A DNA stretch of 64,000 nucleotides. It comes from Cryptomeria japonica. Its lineage: Eukaryota > Streptophyta > Pinopsida > Cupressales > Cupressaceae. Position numbers and translations under genes: made by a program. The first letter of the stretch is position 1. Every line of letters begins with the position of its first letter. Below, in pieces: positions 10,328 through 22,491 of this stretch. The DNA lies in assembly GCF_030272615.1 (NCBI RefSeq), contig NC_081409.1, forward strand, positions 877,495,594-877,559,593, written 5' to 3'. The notes under the pieces are model-generated. The model saw nothing but the letters and a program-made list of their open reading frames with translations, had not been told where the DNA came from and made no database searches.

Positions 10328-11805
10328 TGATAGTTCTGATACTTAATATAAGTACAGATCCAATAGCCAACAAGATGAGAGGCGGGGGGGTGAATCATAC
10401 AAACTTAATCATCCATAAAACATCAGATTCAACCTTGGTAACAGATATATCAGTCATATAACCAAAAACTATCAAACATGCAAACTCAAAAGCATATGAA
10501 CAATATAAACCTCATAACACCAGATTTAATGTGGAAACCCAAATAGGGAAAAACCACTATGGGATTTCAGACCCACTAAGAAATATACTCTTCTAGAGTA
10601 TGCTCGGTTAAAAGAAAATCCTGTTAAAGATTACAAACACATTGCTAGATGTGACCCGGTTAAGGGATTTCCCTCAGATCTGTTAGGATCTTCACTTTGT
10701 TAGAAGTGACCTTGTCAAAGGATTTCAAACACTCAATCAGAATGTCACCTTGTTAGAGGATTTACATATAAGACTATTAAGTCCACTTGGTTAAGAGATT
10801 TCCTGTCACTTTCACAAAATAACAGTAATACAATCTATCTGCAACTTCACATCTAAAATGCTAAAGAAGATTCCTATTTGTTCAATACCATCTAGACATA
10901 GAACTAATCTTGTCTATCTGCTGGGCATCAATACTCTATTATTCTAACAGGTCTTCAAGCTTTTGTGCTCGGTTATCACTATGTAGCATCCCTGTGCATA
11001 CACTTGCCCGCATACATTGTTTATCAACAGTTTCTTATTTATAAACAATCTTCTAACTGCTTAAACTCCTTGATCACATTTCCCATGATCAATCATAGCC
11101 ATCAAATCTTCAATCTTGTCCAGGTTCATTGTATCTTTTGATCTGAAAAATGTTTTACCCCACCTTGGAACTTGCACAATCACCTTGGAACTTGTGTTAG
11201 GGTAATGCGGTTCAATCTGAGCTATAGATCTTCTTGCCGACTTTCCATTGCCTTAGATTTGTTTAACAAACTTCTCTTATGGCTTGCCAATCATTGATCC
11301 GCTCCAGCTCATCAGCTTCTTTTATTAAATATCACATGTAAACATTTAATGCATTCTTTTATAGCTCAGTTACAACTCAGTGAATACTAAACTTCACTCG
11401 GTAGACATTCTGTCTTCATTAACTGACTGCGATAACCTTAGGGTTTACTGACTAGGTTCTTTGCTTGATAACATAGTGTAGTATTAACCTTTACATTTTA
11501 CAACATATGTATGATGTTAAAACAATCTAAAACATCAAGATCTCATCATTGTCTGACTCGGTAGAGTTGCCCATTGAATAACTTATCCCCTTATTCATCA
11601 TATTCTTTCCTGTGTCTTTACCGACTTCTTTATAATCTTCATATCATATTTCTTAAGATATGGCAACATCATACTAAATTAGAAAATCAATTCCTTGACA
11701 TCAATGACAAAATAATAATATCAAGATAGTAAAACATCTTTAATCAATTATGTCCATAATCAGCAACAACCTTCTCAGTATCCTTAAAATGTAATATTAC
11801 CAACA
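10328..11805 (-). mobile_element. Solo copia-type LTR inside a Ty3 RT gene (1478 bp)
   Basis: On the minus strand it starts TGTTGGTAATATT and ends CAGAACTATCA. It is flanked by ATGAT on both sides, and removing it with one TSD copy restores the RT reading K-S-G-Y-H-H-I-K-I-R-E-G. It is related along its length to 28224-29691 and more distantly to 57593-58763 (shared phrases such as AAATCCTTT and GTGAAGTTGCAGAT). It contains a G-run motif GAGAGGCGGGGGGGTGAATC about 50 bp from the LTR 3' end. There is no interior, so it probably arose by LTR-LTR recombination. Confidence 0.93.
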
Positions 11806-12424
11806 ATGATGATATCCACTCTTCAAGTCTATCTTTGTGTAGTATTTGGCTCCACTCAAACAATCCATTATGTCATCCATCCTATGCAAAGGAAACCGAT
11901 ACTTCAATGTCATCTTGTTTATTGCTCTGGAATCAGTACACATCCTCCATTCTCCATTTTTCTTAGGTGCTAACATGGCTAGTACTGCACAAAGACTCAA
12001 TCTTTCTTTGATCAAACCTTTCTTCAACAATTCGTGCACTTGTCTATTCAACTCTTCATTCTCTGCCACTGTCAGCCAATGTGCAACTTTGTTAGGAAAA
12101 CTAGCTCTAGGAATAAGGTTTGTTTCATCCCATTCACTACAATAGTGTATGTATTCTTTCTTCCATCATCTATTGCCTATCTATCAAATTGTTAAGGTCT
12201 TCCCAACAAAATGTGACAAATATCCACATGCATGATATCACACAAAACTTCATCATGATAATTTCCAATTTTCAATTTTACCAAGCATTGCTTACTTACT
12301 AAAAACTTATGATCATCTTGAATCCTTGCAATTGGGTAAGGCTTAGGGTGTTTCAATCTTTCCAACTTGAATTTATTCACCATTTCTTCTGAAACAAGAT
12401 TATTTGAACTACCACTATCAATAA
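11806..12424 (-). pseudogene. Ty3 pol remnant: protease end and N-terminal half of RT
   Basis: The minus-strand translation contains LLKKGLIKERLSLCAVLAMLAPKKNGEWRM, typical of Ty3 RT fingers, then AINKMTLKYRFPLHRMDDIMDCLSGA and FTKIDLKSGYH-like residues, broken by the solo LTR. At 12383-12192 lies the end of a retropepsin domain (DIMHVDICHILLGRP, where families usually have the LLGRPW strand). The catalytic protease Asp region is upstream and degenerate. Pieces are in several frames. Confidence 0.82.
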
Positions 12425-13225
12425 CTAAGTTTTACAACACTTACCAGATACCTTACATCTGGTCTTGAACAAATTTATCCTTTGCAAGGTCTCTTCATCC
12501 TCTCTGGTATGACACAATGTTCTCCTCATCATCAACAATTCTCCGTCTTCTAGTTTGTTAGCTGATTCAGTGGGGCTTTCTTCTACTAATGCTATTCTTC
12601 TAGTGTTCTCTATCTTCTTACATTCAAAAGATCGATTTCCTTCACCTCTACACTTAAAGAAATTTTTTCTAAACACTCTCTTATCTTGTCTTCTATTATC
12701 CTTTCCATAAACCTCATTTTGATAACTATCAGGTTCTCTTCTTCGGTAGAAATTTCTATCATCCTTTCAGTACGAACTACCATCTTTGCTTACTTCTTTG
12801 CCCTTGTTCTGATCTATACAGGTTCCTCTTCCTCTGGAAAACCTTCTGCCTCTACCTCTCTATCTCTTCTCATGTCTATTGTTCAACTTCTCTTCTACTT
12901 TCATTTCATATTTATAAGCTTCTTCAACACTCTACAACTTGACCAGACCAAGTTCATCTTGTAGAGACATCCACAATCCATTCAAATATCTCACAACTTA
13001 TTCAATCTCATCATTGACATGTCTGAATCTGATATTCAACTTGTGGAATACTTCGGTATACTCCTTCACACTTGATTCTTTCTGCTTCAAGTTCTATAAC
13101 TTCTAGAACAGATTTACTTGGTAATCAACTAGCATAAACTTCGATTTCAACTTAGCAACCATTCACTCTCATGTTTTGATCTCATGTTTTGGACCTTGAA
13201 CAACATATGCAATTAACAAGTAATG
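12425..13225 (-). pseudogene. gag: Ty3 gag remnant
   Basis: On the minus strand, residues like KSKFMLVDYQVNLF, SSVKEYTEVFHKLNIRFRHVNDE and LGLVKLYKVEEAYKYEMKVEEKL match the core of plant Ty3 Gag. They are followed by an Arg-rich stretch and a decayed zinc knuckle (FFKCRGEGNRSFECKK, where the second Cys and the His of CX2CX4HX4C are lost). The upstream part of gag is absent: recognisable coding stops near 13225, where AT-rich Helitron sequence begins. Multiple stops. Confidence 0.78.
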
Positions 13226-13259
13226 TTCTTTTTTTTGTATGAAAATGAGATATAATTAG

Positions 13260-13790
13260 AAAGTCAAAAATTGTACAACATTTGTTACATGCTTGATTGT
13301 TTAACATTGATTATTGAATATTTGTAGATTTAGTAATTAATATTTTTTTAAAGGAACTATTTCTTGAATTGTTTGTAAGTTGAAAAAGTTTAGATTTAAT
13401 ATATACATTATAAAGGTACAAAAACAAGTGATTTATTGAACAAACCTAGAGATATTTTCACTTGTAGTAATAATAGAACAGTATTACGAATAAGTGTTCA
13501 ATTATCCTTTTGTAGAATTTGTACCTGTAGAGGATGGAAAAGAGATAATTAGAATTTGAATATTGTAGAATTTTGTTACATGCTTGTTTGTTTAACATTG
13601 ATTATCAAATATTTGTAGATTTAATAATTGAAACAAAATTAAAGGAAGTATTTGTTGAATAGTTTGCAAGTTTAAAATGTATGGTTTTAATGTATACATT
13701 TTAAAGTTACGGAAACAAGTGCTTGAGTGAACAAACCTGGAGATCTTTTAACTTGTGTTTGTAGAACTAGTATTTGATAATGCTAGCAAT
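13260..13790. repeat. Two direct repeats of about 290 bp
   Basis: Phrases such as GTTACATGCTTG...TTTAACATTGATTAT, ATTTGTAGATTTA and ACAAACCT(A/G)GAGAT occur in the same order near 13277 and 13570 (offset about 293). They lie 3' of the helicase ORF. No coding potential. Confidence 0.75.
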
Positions 13791-13819
13791 CGCTCCTCCT
13801 CTTGTTTTCAATGAGCAAC

Positions 13820-16772
13820 ATATGGGTTGGTTTGCATGTGTGAATATCTTTCAAATGTGAAGGTGGTGTGTATGCGGAGGCTTGAAAGTTCACGAACTCT
13901 TGAGATAACTATGAATGTCAATCCTTGACGATCAATGTTGCTGATGTTGATTGTTTCTCATTGGAGTGTGAGCCCCTGTGGTTTATGTATAGTTAATGCT
14001 CATGCCATTTTTAGTGGTATTTGATAGCAAACACCATGACTCACAAGGGTTATATGAACATTTTTTGGTTTATTGTGATCCCACATTGGTCCTCTGTAAT
14101 TTTTGAAGTGAACAACAACAAATAATGGAAGTTGAGGTGGTCTTTCTCCATGTCTATATACAATTGCTTTGACTTTTCCAAGTGCACCATTTACAAGCCT
14201 TGTTTTCACCCACAAATTTGAACATAACATAACATTTTGACCAATACATAAGAGTATGTTAGATTCAAGTTCTTCTTCTTCTAGATTTGAGCATGTTGAT
14301 CCCCTAAGTTGCTTTGCTATGGATAATGCTACTGGCATTGCTGAAGATAACAACATATGTTTATTATGTGAAGACACCATTTAATTGTTGAAAATAGATG
14401 TATGGAGGATGAGCAATGATATTTCTCTTTAGTTGTGAGTGAGGATCTTGATCGTGCATTAGAGGTTGCCAATTTGCAATTGTAGGCTTTGCATTTTGTA
14501 AATTTGAGAGAAGGGCAAAAAAACTAATTTGTGCTGAATCATCTCCAATTTAACAAAATATTTTGTTCAAAGTTATAACTATTGTGAAAGAACGCCACAA
14601 TATTCCCCCATAAGAAGTTGAAGCATACATAGGGATACCTTTGACTGGTGGTAGCTACCCTAAGTCACCGAATAGCATGATTGACCGTCCTCCAAATGGG
14701 ATATGATTTTGGCTTTGGAATGCTTCATGCAATCTGTTGTCAATTTGTCGTAGTAGCTTTGGGCCAATGAAACTTATTTCATCTATTAGAATGTATTGAA
14801 TGAAGTACATGCTCTCTTGGAGTGCTGCTAGCATTTTTCCTTGTAAGGGGGCCATTTCTTTTATTGGTATTCTCAAGGCATAATGAATTGTTGGTGCTTG
14901 TATGTTGAATGCTACGATACCTGTTGATGCAAGAAGTAGTAGTGGTGATTGGCAAACTGGTGTTATGCTCATCAATGCAATCTTGATGCTTTTAATCAAG
15001 TGAGACTTTCCAGTTCCAGCTATTCCTTGAACAATTATCTTAAGTGGTAGCTACAAATTAGTGTCTTGTAGGTGTGAAAAAACTATATCATATGCTTTTT
15101 GTTTCTCAATAGAGAGGTGAAGTTGGGTGTTTTGGTTGAGATCATAGGGAGCTTTAAATGTTGGCCAATTTGAGTCTATGAAAGTAGTAGCTACTATTTC
15201 TTCTTGCAGATTTACATGAGCCTCTCCACAATCATGGTTGAGGTCAATTCCACATCAACCAGGCATGTTAATTTCATCAATATGCATAAGGAGGCCTGAA
15301 TATAGACTTGATAATATTTTCCATTCATCAAGTATATCTTCTTGCATGCGGTCCTCTTGAATAGGTGGAATTCCAGTATTAATTTCTTCATCTGGTTGTA
15401 GAGGTGTGCGTCGCACATGCCATGGTTGGTAGTAGCAAGAGAAAGTTGCCCATTTTTCCATAAATTGGTCATCTGATGTACCAATATCATTCAAAATGTT
15501 GCGAAATGGATGGTATAGTAGGAGTTCATTCTAACAGAATTCTTGGAAAGATTTGTCATCTTTTGTTGGGATGCTTCTGAATCATGGAGATACTCGAACA
15601 ATAGCTGGTGTGGATCATTGTTTCCATTGGTTGTACTTGCAAGATGCTTTGAAGTTCCACTTTTGAGTGACTTGAATAAGTGACAATGTTTCTAGATGTG
15701 TAGGTTGTTCCATATAAGCATCTATATAACTTGGGAACGTGGTTGTGGATGTGGGTGAGATTGAAACACGTTGAAAGTTTTTTCAGTTTATATTTAAAGA
15801 AACAAATGTCCTGCTACATATGGAGAGTGGTAATTTTAACAGAAGGTGGCAAATCTCTTGAGCACCAATGTCTCAATCTACAAGAGTATCAATAAGTATT
15901 TTTCAAAAGGCAATTGGGGCAGGTTTGTCAAGGTCAAAATTGGTTGAAATGTGAGATAGCATAGCATGGTATGTTTCAGATTTTTGTTTGGCTTTTGCTG
16001 CATATTTTGCGATATATTTCATCTAACTTTACATCTTTATAGTCTAGGTCATTGATTATCTTATATTTCAATGCTTCATGAACACAATTTCTACTAACAT
16101 AAAAGTTATATTTTTCTTGCCCAATGCTTTCCCTGTTTACTATTATTATATCCAATTCATGTATATGCCTTGGCAAGTAGGATGCAATTGTAGTAATATC
16201 TTGAGGAAAACAAATAGTATGGCCACTATATTTGTGTTGCCCTCCCCTAGCATAAGTAACTTGAAGTACTGGGCTAACCCTTGCAATCAACATCTCCTCA
16301 ATTTGAGATAGTCTTTGCAAACAGATAAGTTGTTGATCAGGATCCATATTGTTCCATTTTGAGAATCGATGACCATTATTTTCTAATGTGCCTCTATAAA
16401 AAGTAGTTATTCCATCACATTTCTTAGTTTTGATGCCTGTATATCTTTCCATACAAGCCAAACATGTTGACATGTTTGAGACGCTATCCAACTTTGAACG
16501 AAATTTATTACTAGCAATGTAATAATTTTGAGAGAAAGGTGATGGAGGTTGCATTTGGGCAAAAAGGTTGGGCTCAATTATCTGATGTAATTGAGGTGGA
16601 TGTGATGGTAGATGGAAAGGATTATTATATGGAGAGAATGAAAATGTGGAAGCTTCATCAAGAAGGATGTGTTGGTTTTCTCATCTTCTTTTGTTAATAA
16701 TATCTTTCCTTGCATGGTACCGTATGCGTTGCATTTCATTTCAGTGAGAACACTTTTCTTACATCTTTTCAT
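13820..16772 (-). pseudogene. Helitron Rep/helicase-like protein, decayed, HUH domain apparently missing
   Basis: Minus strand, N to C. At 16554-15976 is the Helitron N-terminal region (CLACMERYTGIKTKKCDG with paired Cys, LSQIEEMLIARVSPVLQV, GHTICFPQDITTIASYLPR). Near 15930 the reading is AKYAAKAKQKSETY, then DIGAQEICHLLLKLPL with stops. About 15030-14655 is PIF1 helicase with Walker A (GIAGTGKS) and Walker B-type ILIDEIS. At 14380-14000 and down to about 13840 are helicase 1B/2B-like segments and motif VI (ALTIHKPQGLTL, then VISRVREL). Family members carry an HUH endonuclease between the first two blocks. Here they are joined within about 15 residues, so the nicking domain seems deleted. Several stops. 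Rolling-circle transposition could only be in trans. Confidence 0.85.
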
Positions 16773-17596
16773 TGTGTTCTTCCATTTGAAGTTCCTTTGA
16801 GAATTAGGAGAATGCGATCTATCTATAAATGATGATCATATAAATAGTATATATATAAAGAATGAAAGAATGTGAATTGAAAGCATCTAGGTATTTGTAA
16901 GAATTATTTTTTGTTTTATTTTACAAAAAAATCTACATGCATAATTTTGAATAATTTGGTCAACTATTATAACCAAACTTATGAGATAATACAATGTGGC
17001 ATATAATTAAAGTAACACAAAGTATCTTGATACATAATATTAGAAGATTCTAAATATTTGCTATGTAATCAATGTAAATAATGATAAGGCTCCTAATAAA
17101 TAATTCTTATCAATCTACTTCTAGTTTCTCTTGAACTAATGCCAAATCCTTTACAAAATTATAAAGAGATAAACTAACTATTTCTTCCACTTGAAGTAAT
17201 GTCATGTTTATCTTAAGATGGTTCTTACAAATCATAATCTTATCAATTTCAAATTTTACAGGAGAGCTAATGTTTTCTCCTAAAATTTACTTCAATTAAA
17301 AGTACTATTTAAATTTTCTAACAAAGTGATCATAGGATAGGTTTGTTTAAAACTTATTTTCTTAATAAAGTTAATAATCCTATAAATGAGACATCGAATT
17401 CTAACTTTATTCAATTTACATAGATATGCAAACATAATTTGAAAGGAAATGGGTGCGCAACTATTATATATAAGCTTAGGACAGAACAAGTTATGGAAAT
17501 AGAACTTTGTACATAACAAAAAGTAAGAAATGCTTTGAGGTACAAATCAATATATGACTGTAGTTCCACATGTACTAATATTTAAATGCAATCAAG
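16773..17596. other. AT-rich spacer between helicase and RPA1-like ORFs
   Basis: No recognisable coding signal. Short ORFs here look random. Confidence 0.6.
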
Positions 17597-18070
17597 CTAA
17601 AGCAACTTAATAGCTGTAATAATGATGCTTTGTGCTTCGTGCCCACCAAATGGGATCATTTTGATTTTGAGATCAAGTAGAAACTGACAATTGATTACAT
17701 TGTCTAAGATTTGTTTAGCACCATCAAGCTTTGCTAGTAGAAGTTTAAAATCTTCAACGCTAACACCCAACAAATCATTTGCTGGTCCTTCAAATGCAGT
17801 AACTCTAATGAGTTCACATGTTTCATCTTGCAAGTCGATTTTTAGCATATAGCTAAAATCACATTCAGAGAGATCAATAGAACACTTTGGGCATCATAAT
17901 GTATTCGGTGAAGTCTGGATTACATTTTTCTTGCATTTTTTATTGTCCACAATATGAGGACAAGAAAGGTAGTAAAAGTTATCGACATAGAGTTTTGAGA
18001 TAGTGGTCTTTACGCACACATTCTCCTCCTTGGAAATGCTTCTATTTTTTATAGAAGAAATAGCTTGTAG
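17597..18070 (-). pseudogene. RPA1-like (replication protein A large subunit) C-terminal domain
   Basis: The minus-strand translation matches the C-terminal DNA-binding domain of RPA70. TISKLYVDNFYYLSCP leads into a zinc-ribbon arrangement with Cys at CPHIVDNKKC and CPKC, then CDFSYMLKIDLQDETCELIRVTAFE and LLGVSVEDFKLLLAKLD. The domain binds single-stranded DNA and the RPA complex partners. One in-frame TGA (17892-17894) falls where the family has Trp (NTL-stop-CPKC), so a single TGG-to-TGA change breaks an otherwise continuous frame. Plant Helitrons commonly carry RPA-like ORFs beside the helicase; the same strand and spacing here support that origin over a captured host gene. The N-terminal OB folds are not seen. 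Confidence 0.82.
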
Positions 18071-18099
18071 ATTTTTAAAGTTGTGGGAGGAAAGGTGGC

Positions 18100-19160
18100 T
18101 CTTTGACAATGAAAGGGAAGGATGGTCAATGAGGAAAAAAGAATGTTGAGTGATGAGGAAAATAGGATTAATTAAAATTTGTGAATTCAATATCCATCCA
18201 CTAGTAAAACTTTTATTTATTAAATTCTCTCACAAAATTATAATATTATTTTAAAAATGGATACTTTGCTTTTCTTAAAAATAATCTTTCTCAATCCCAA
18301 CTGGCCAATGAGGAAAAAAGAATGGTGAGTGACAAGGAAAATAGGATAATTAAGTTTAATCTTGTTTTATAAAATGATAAATTGTGAGGGAAAAAACATG
18401 GAATGAAAGCAGTCAAAATCAAATTATTATAATTTACTATGATTTATTTCTATTTTTCACTTAAATCTCTACCCACTACTAAAACTTTAATTAATTTATT
18501 TATTTAATTTTGATAAAGTACTCTCACAAAATTATAATAATAACTCGACAATAAGGAAAAATGAATGTTGAGCGACGAAGAAAATAAGAATAATTAAAAT
18601 TTGTGAATTTATTATTGATCCACTACTAAAACTTTTATTTATTTATTTCATAAAATACTCTCACAAAATTCTAATATTATTTTAAGAATGGATACTCTAC
18701 TTTGCTTACAACAAAAATGTTTTTCAATCCCAACTGGCCAATGAGGAAATACTTTTATTTATTTTTTATTTTTTTCATATTTACTCTCACAAAATTATAA
18801 TATTATTTAAAAAATGGATACTCTACTTTTCTTACAAGAAAAATTCTTATCAATCCCAATTAGCCAATGAGGAAAAAAGAATGTAATTTGTGAATTCAAT
18901 ATCGATCAAGTAGTAAAAATTTTATTTAAATTTTTTTTTTTTGATAAAATACTCTCACAAAATTATAATATTATTTTAAAAATTGATACTTTGCTTTTCT
19001 TACAAAAAAAATGTTTCTTAATCCCAACTGGCCAATGAGGAAAAAAGACTCTGCTTTGCTTACAAAGAAAATCTTTCTCAATCCCAACTGGCCAATGAGG
19101 AAAAAGGAATGTTGAGTGATGAGGAAAATATGATTAATTTAAATTTGTGAATTCAATATC
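18100..19160. repeat. AT-rich tandem array, about seven irregular units
   Basis: Each unit carries TGGCCAATGAGGAAAAA(A/G)A or a close variant (near 18122, 18302, 18546, 18733, 18862, 19027 and 19087), usually followed by GAATGTTGAGTGATGAGG. CTCTCACAAAATTATAATATTATTT and GATACT(T/C)TGCTTTTCTTAC also recur. Unit length varies (about 60-245 bp). It lies upstream of the RPA1-like ORF on the minus strand. Confidence 0.85.
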
Positions 19161-19251
19161 GATGGTCATGACAAGTTTAATTGTCTTGCATCAATTTTTA
19201 GAAGATGTAAACCGTTGATCTTCGAAGTTAAATCAATTAATTCAAATCGGG

Positions 19252-19266
19252 TACGCCTTCGGCGTA
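19252..19266. repeat. Short GC hairpin
   Basis: TACGCC-TTC-GGCGTA, a perfect 6-bp stem in AT-rich DNA. Helitron termini carry such hairpins, but no CTRR follows in the expected place. Confidence 0.55.
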
Positions 19267-20568
19267 AATATATATTGTCGTTGAATAAAAATACATATTT
19301 CATAAATTTCTTTTAAAATTTTGAATTTATTTTATTTATTTTTAGAAATATGTTAATTTAGTATCTTATTTGTAATATTTATGTTTTCAGTTGAGTCAAC
19401 TAATAAATTAATCTATACATGCTTTTAATTATGATTCATGTTTATCTATACATACTTCACACACCATTCTTTTCTATTTGATTATAATTGCTATCATTTT
19501 TATGTCATATGGACATAATTACTAGTGCAATCTTTTTTGACAAATCTAAATCCAACTGAGACTATCTCTTTATTGATGTAATTAAAGAATTTGGCCATTG
19601 TCTATCCATTTGCATACTAATTTACTTGGAATAAGGTCAAAGCGAACATATATAAGATATGTCGTAAGACCTTACGATACAATATTGTAGAGGATCAAGG
19701 ATTCATAATGTAAGATCAATATGTCATTTATAATAGCATCCATGAAGGTTTCAAAGTATAGGTACTAAATGTATTATAATTTAATTATTGAGAAGAGAAA
19801 AAAGGGGGGGCTTCAATATGGTGAGGCAAATTGAAGTACTTCAATTTTAGCTCAACAATATTTTAAAGGTATTCATCAACACCATCAAATCTTAAATAAG
19901 GTAATAGTTGAAGGAATTTGAATTTCTCATCTCTACAAGCAATAATGGTAGGAGCCACACATCAAGTAACAAAAAAGTTAAGGAATAACAAGATTATCAA
20001 GGAATAAAATTCATAAAGACTTTGGATAGTATATATAAGACTATGAGGAGGCTTATTGAATATATGAAATTGTTGCTGGCCTTAAGAAACCTAGAAGGGG
20101 TTTCAAAAAATTTGTATTTCATTAAAAGAGTCTACTAAATTATCAAAGGGTTTAATAAAGTTGAAGAGGAAGAAAGGGTGTATAAACAAACATGCATGGT
20201 AAGGCCTTGACTATCCCTAACCCCAATAAGCCTACCGTACATTATAATATTGATTTTCATTCACATATGATTACCTAGAATAATCGAAAGGATATAGGAT
20301 CACTATGAAGACACCATTCCCAAGATTGTCAAAATCTATAATAGTGGTAAAAGACTGTAATTAACATTGATAGGTCCACCAAAATTTGTCTACATAACCT
20401 ATAATATTAAAGGGATAAAACATCAATAATTCGATTAACATACTAACATCATCAATAATTCAATGAGCATGGTTTTGAAAGATTGAATGTAAATACCCAA
20501 GTCTAAGAACACATCAAGCCTTCTACTTGTTAAGCCTTGTTGACACTAGTTTGATGAAATTTGTATTG
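19267..20568. other. No recognisable feature
   Basis: AT-rich sequence without long ORFs or clear repeats. I see nothing I can name. Confidence 0.6.
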
Positions 20569-21699
20569 TGTCGACTTGAATTTCATCATCATAATACTAC
20601 CTACAACATATTAGTTTCACAAAATACAAAGGAAATGCTACAGGAAATCCAAATTCAACCAATGAAGCTACATGAAATGTATATTTAAAATAAAAACACT
20701 ATTATTACCTTCATGATTTAAGTCTCATTGTGTCCTAACTCCATTGTTCCTGGTTGCACATACTTTTCTCTCAGACAAGCACTGGTAGCTTCCAAGATGA
20801 CATATGAAGAATGGACCGATAATTGATAGTTAACTGATACTATGATCTGCAATGCAAATAATTTAAAGCTAAATGATTATGCTAAATTGCTAATTGCTTC
20901 AAGATAAAAAATCACAGATGCATAAGTTTACTCAAATTTTTAACTTGAAGACTAACTCTTTCTCAACTCAAACTCCTACTTTCATAGACTTTTGAGAGGA
21001 TAAGATGATGTGTCCTGGATCAACGGTCATGATCTGATCTGCAAATTTGGATGGCTATGAGCAAAGGTGAAGGTTGAGAGAAAGGGGGAAGGAGAAGACA
21101 AATGTCACTCATCTCACCTTGACTGGGTTGTTGACTGAGGGAATCTAGGGATGGTTGGAGAAGATTTAGGCATGAGAGGACAAGAGGACTCAAGTCCTTC
21201 CTAAGATGTAGGGATGTTGGAGAGAATATAGAAGAAGGTTAAGAAATATGGGTACGTACACAATATTTCATTTATTTTGGAAGTTGGAGATAAGTGGCTA
21301 ATAAATGATTTATTTATTTAAATTTTGTTGAATTAATTTAGCCACATGATGGATGAGTTGGCAAAGGAAAGATGAAGTGGAGATGGAAGATGAGTTGGAA
21401 ATGAATTAAATAATTGAAGAAATTATTTAATATTTGAGACTATAGGATAGAAGAATAACCATTAAATATTAGATATTTAATTAATTGATTTGAAGAAAAG
21501 GATAAATGAATTAATTAATAAAATATTTCAATTGAATTACCGAGCGAAAAAATAAAAATCAATTAAATTAATTAATAGAAAGACATGAAATGAATTAAAT
21601 AAATTAATCTTTTCAAATTAACTATTTAATAGAAGAAGAATTATTAAATAAATATAAAATATTTATTTAATCGCTCATAGCCATTTTTATGTGTATACA
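20569..21699 (-). repeat. 3' LTR of element A (1131 bp)
   Basis: On the minus strand it begins TGTATACACATAAAAATGGC and ends in GTCGACA. It is a homologue, in opposite orientation, of 50398-51544. The purine-rich tract at 21700-21716 fixes the orientation. Confidence 0.88.
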
Positions 21700-21716
21700 T
21701 TTTGCCCCTCTTTGAA
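21700..21716 (-). other. Polypurine tract of element A
   Basis: The minus strand reads TTTCAAAGAGGGGCAAAA directly before the LTR TG. Element B has the same tract at 60528-60544. Confidence 0.85.
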
Positions 21717-21795
21717 ATGATGTCGAGACAACATTGTTTCAAAGATTAAATCAAGTCTTGATAATGCGCCTGATGGAGATAAAATCCTGATTGTG

Positions 21796-21809
21796 TGCCC
21801 CCTCGGGAG
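21796..21809 (-). other. Conserved G-rich motif shared with element B
   Basis: TGCCCCCTCGGGAG occurs here and at 61254-61267, some 90 bp (A) and 730 bp (B) from the respective 3' LTR. On the minus strand it is CTCCCGAGGGGGCA, which could be a secondary PPT. Confidence 0.7.
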
Positions 21810-22216
21810 ATTGATCATGAAATTGTTGAAAAATTTGGATAAGCGATCGATCTCATGATAATTGAAAAGTTCCTTCAATTAAATTCATTTGTGAAAAATA
21901 AATAAAATTTCCACATTCAAAAGCATTAATTACCCTACCAAATGGTAATTATAATATTAACCTAGGTTAATTTTATTCTTATTTGCATCCTTGTCAGCTT
22001 GTGGAGTGAAAAGAATTGTCTTGGTGAGGTGGCAAAATGTTGATTCCGTTTGAAAACCATCTATTTGAGTGCATTCGACGATAACAATGACCTATTGACT
22101 ATGGTTATCTAGTATGTACCTTATCCCAAGCTTGTTTTCAACTTTTCGTACTAATTTTCTTGCTTTTCAGCACGTTTTATGTTTTGTTTTGAATTTTTCA
22201 ATTTTTGATTTTGCGT

Positions 22217-22491
22217 GTTAGCGCATTTGGTTTCTTGGTTTGCGCTTTTGCTTTGTAGATTTTCTCTTTTGTTAAGTTAGCGCATTTGTTTGTTGGGTTA
22301 TCATTTTTTCTTGGGATTTTAGTGCTTTTGTAGAATTCACGCTTTTGTTTTATGTGTTCACACATATGTGAAAAAGGTTTGCGCTTTTGACTTGTCGACT
22401 AGCGCATTTTTTGAAAAGATTAACGCTTTTGAATGATTTAGTGCCTGGGTTTAATAGAATAACACTTTTGTTAAAAAGGTTAGCACTTTTG
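22217..22491 (+). repeat. Degenerate word array, consensus RTTAGCGCWTTTG
   Basis: About ten occurrences in 275 bp (for example TTAGCGCATTTG, TTTGCGCTTTTG, TTAGTGCTTTTG, TTAACGCTTTTG, TTAGCACTTTTG), spaced roughly 15-50 bp with unrelated filler. All are in plus orientation, which is the sense of the downstream PMD ORF and antisense to the LTR. A similar array lies at 51688-51962. Confidence 0.88.

Larger units (their letters stand above)
13226..19266 (-). mobile_element. Helitron, minus orientation (ends approximate)
   Basis: It groups a Helitron-type helicase ORF, an RPA1-like ORF upstream of it on the same strand, and AT-rich direct repeats at both sides, which is the usual content of plant Helitrons. 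Its left edge is set by the loss of Ty3 gag at about 13225. The right edge is set only by the last tandem unit and a small hairpin at 19252-19266. I could not identify a convincing TC start or CTRR end. Confidence 0.65.

Noticed and set aside
13226-13234. T-run as a LINE or SINE poly-A tail
   Set aside because: No retroposon body or TSD follows; the adjacent sequence belongs to the Helitron flank repeats.
17597-18070. Cellular RPA1 gene
   Set aside because: Only the C-terminal domain is present, beside a Helitron helicase on the same strand, with a nonsense codon.
22217-22491. CRISPR-like array
   Set aside because: The repeats are about 12 nt, degenerate and irregularly spaced, in a eukaryotic genome. 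No cas genes.
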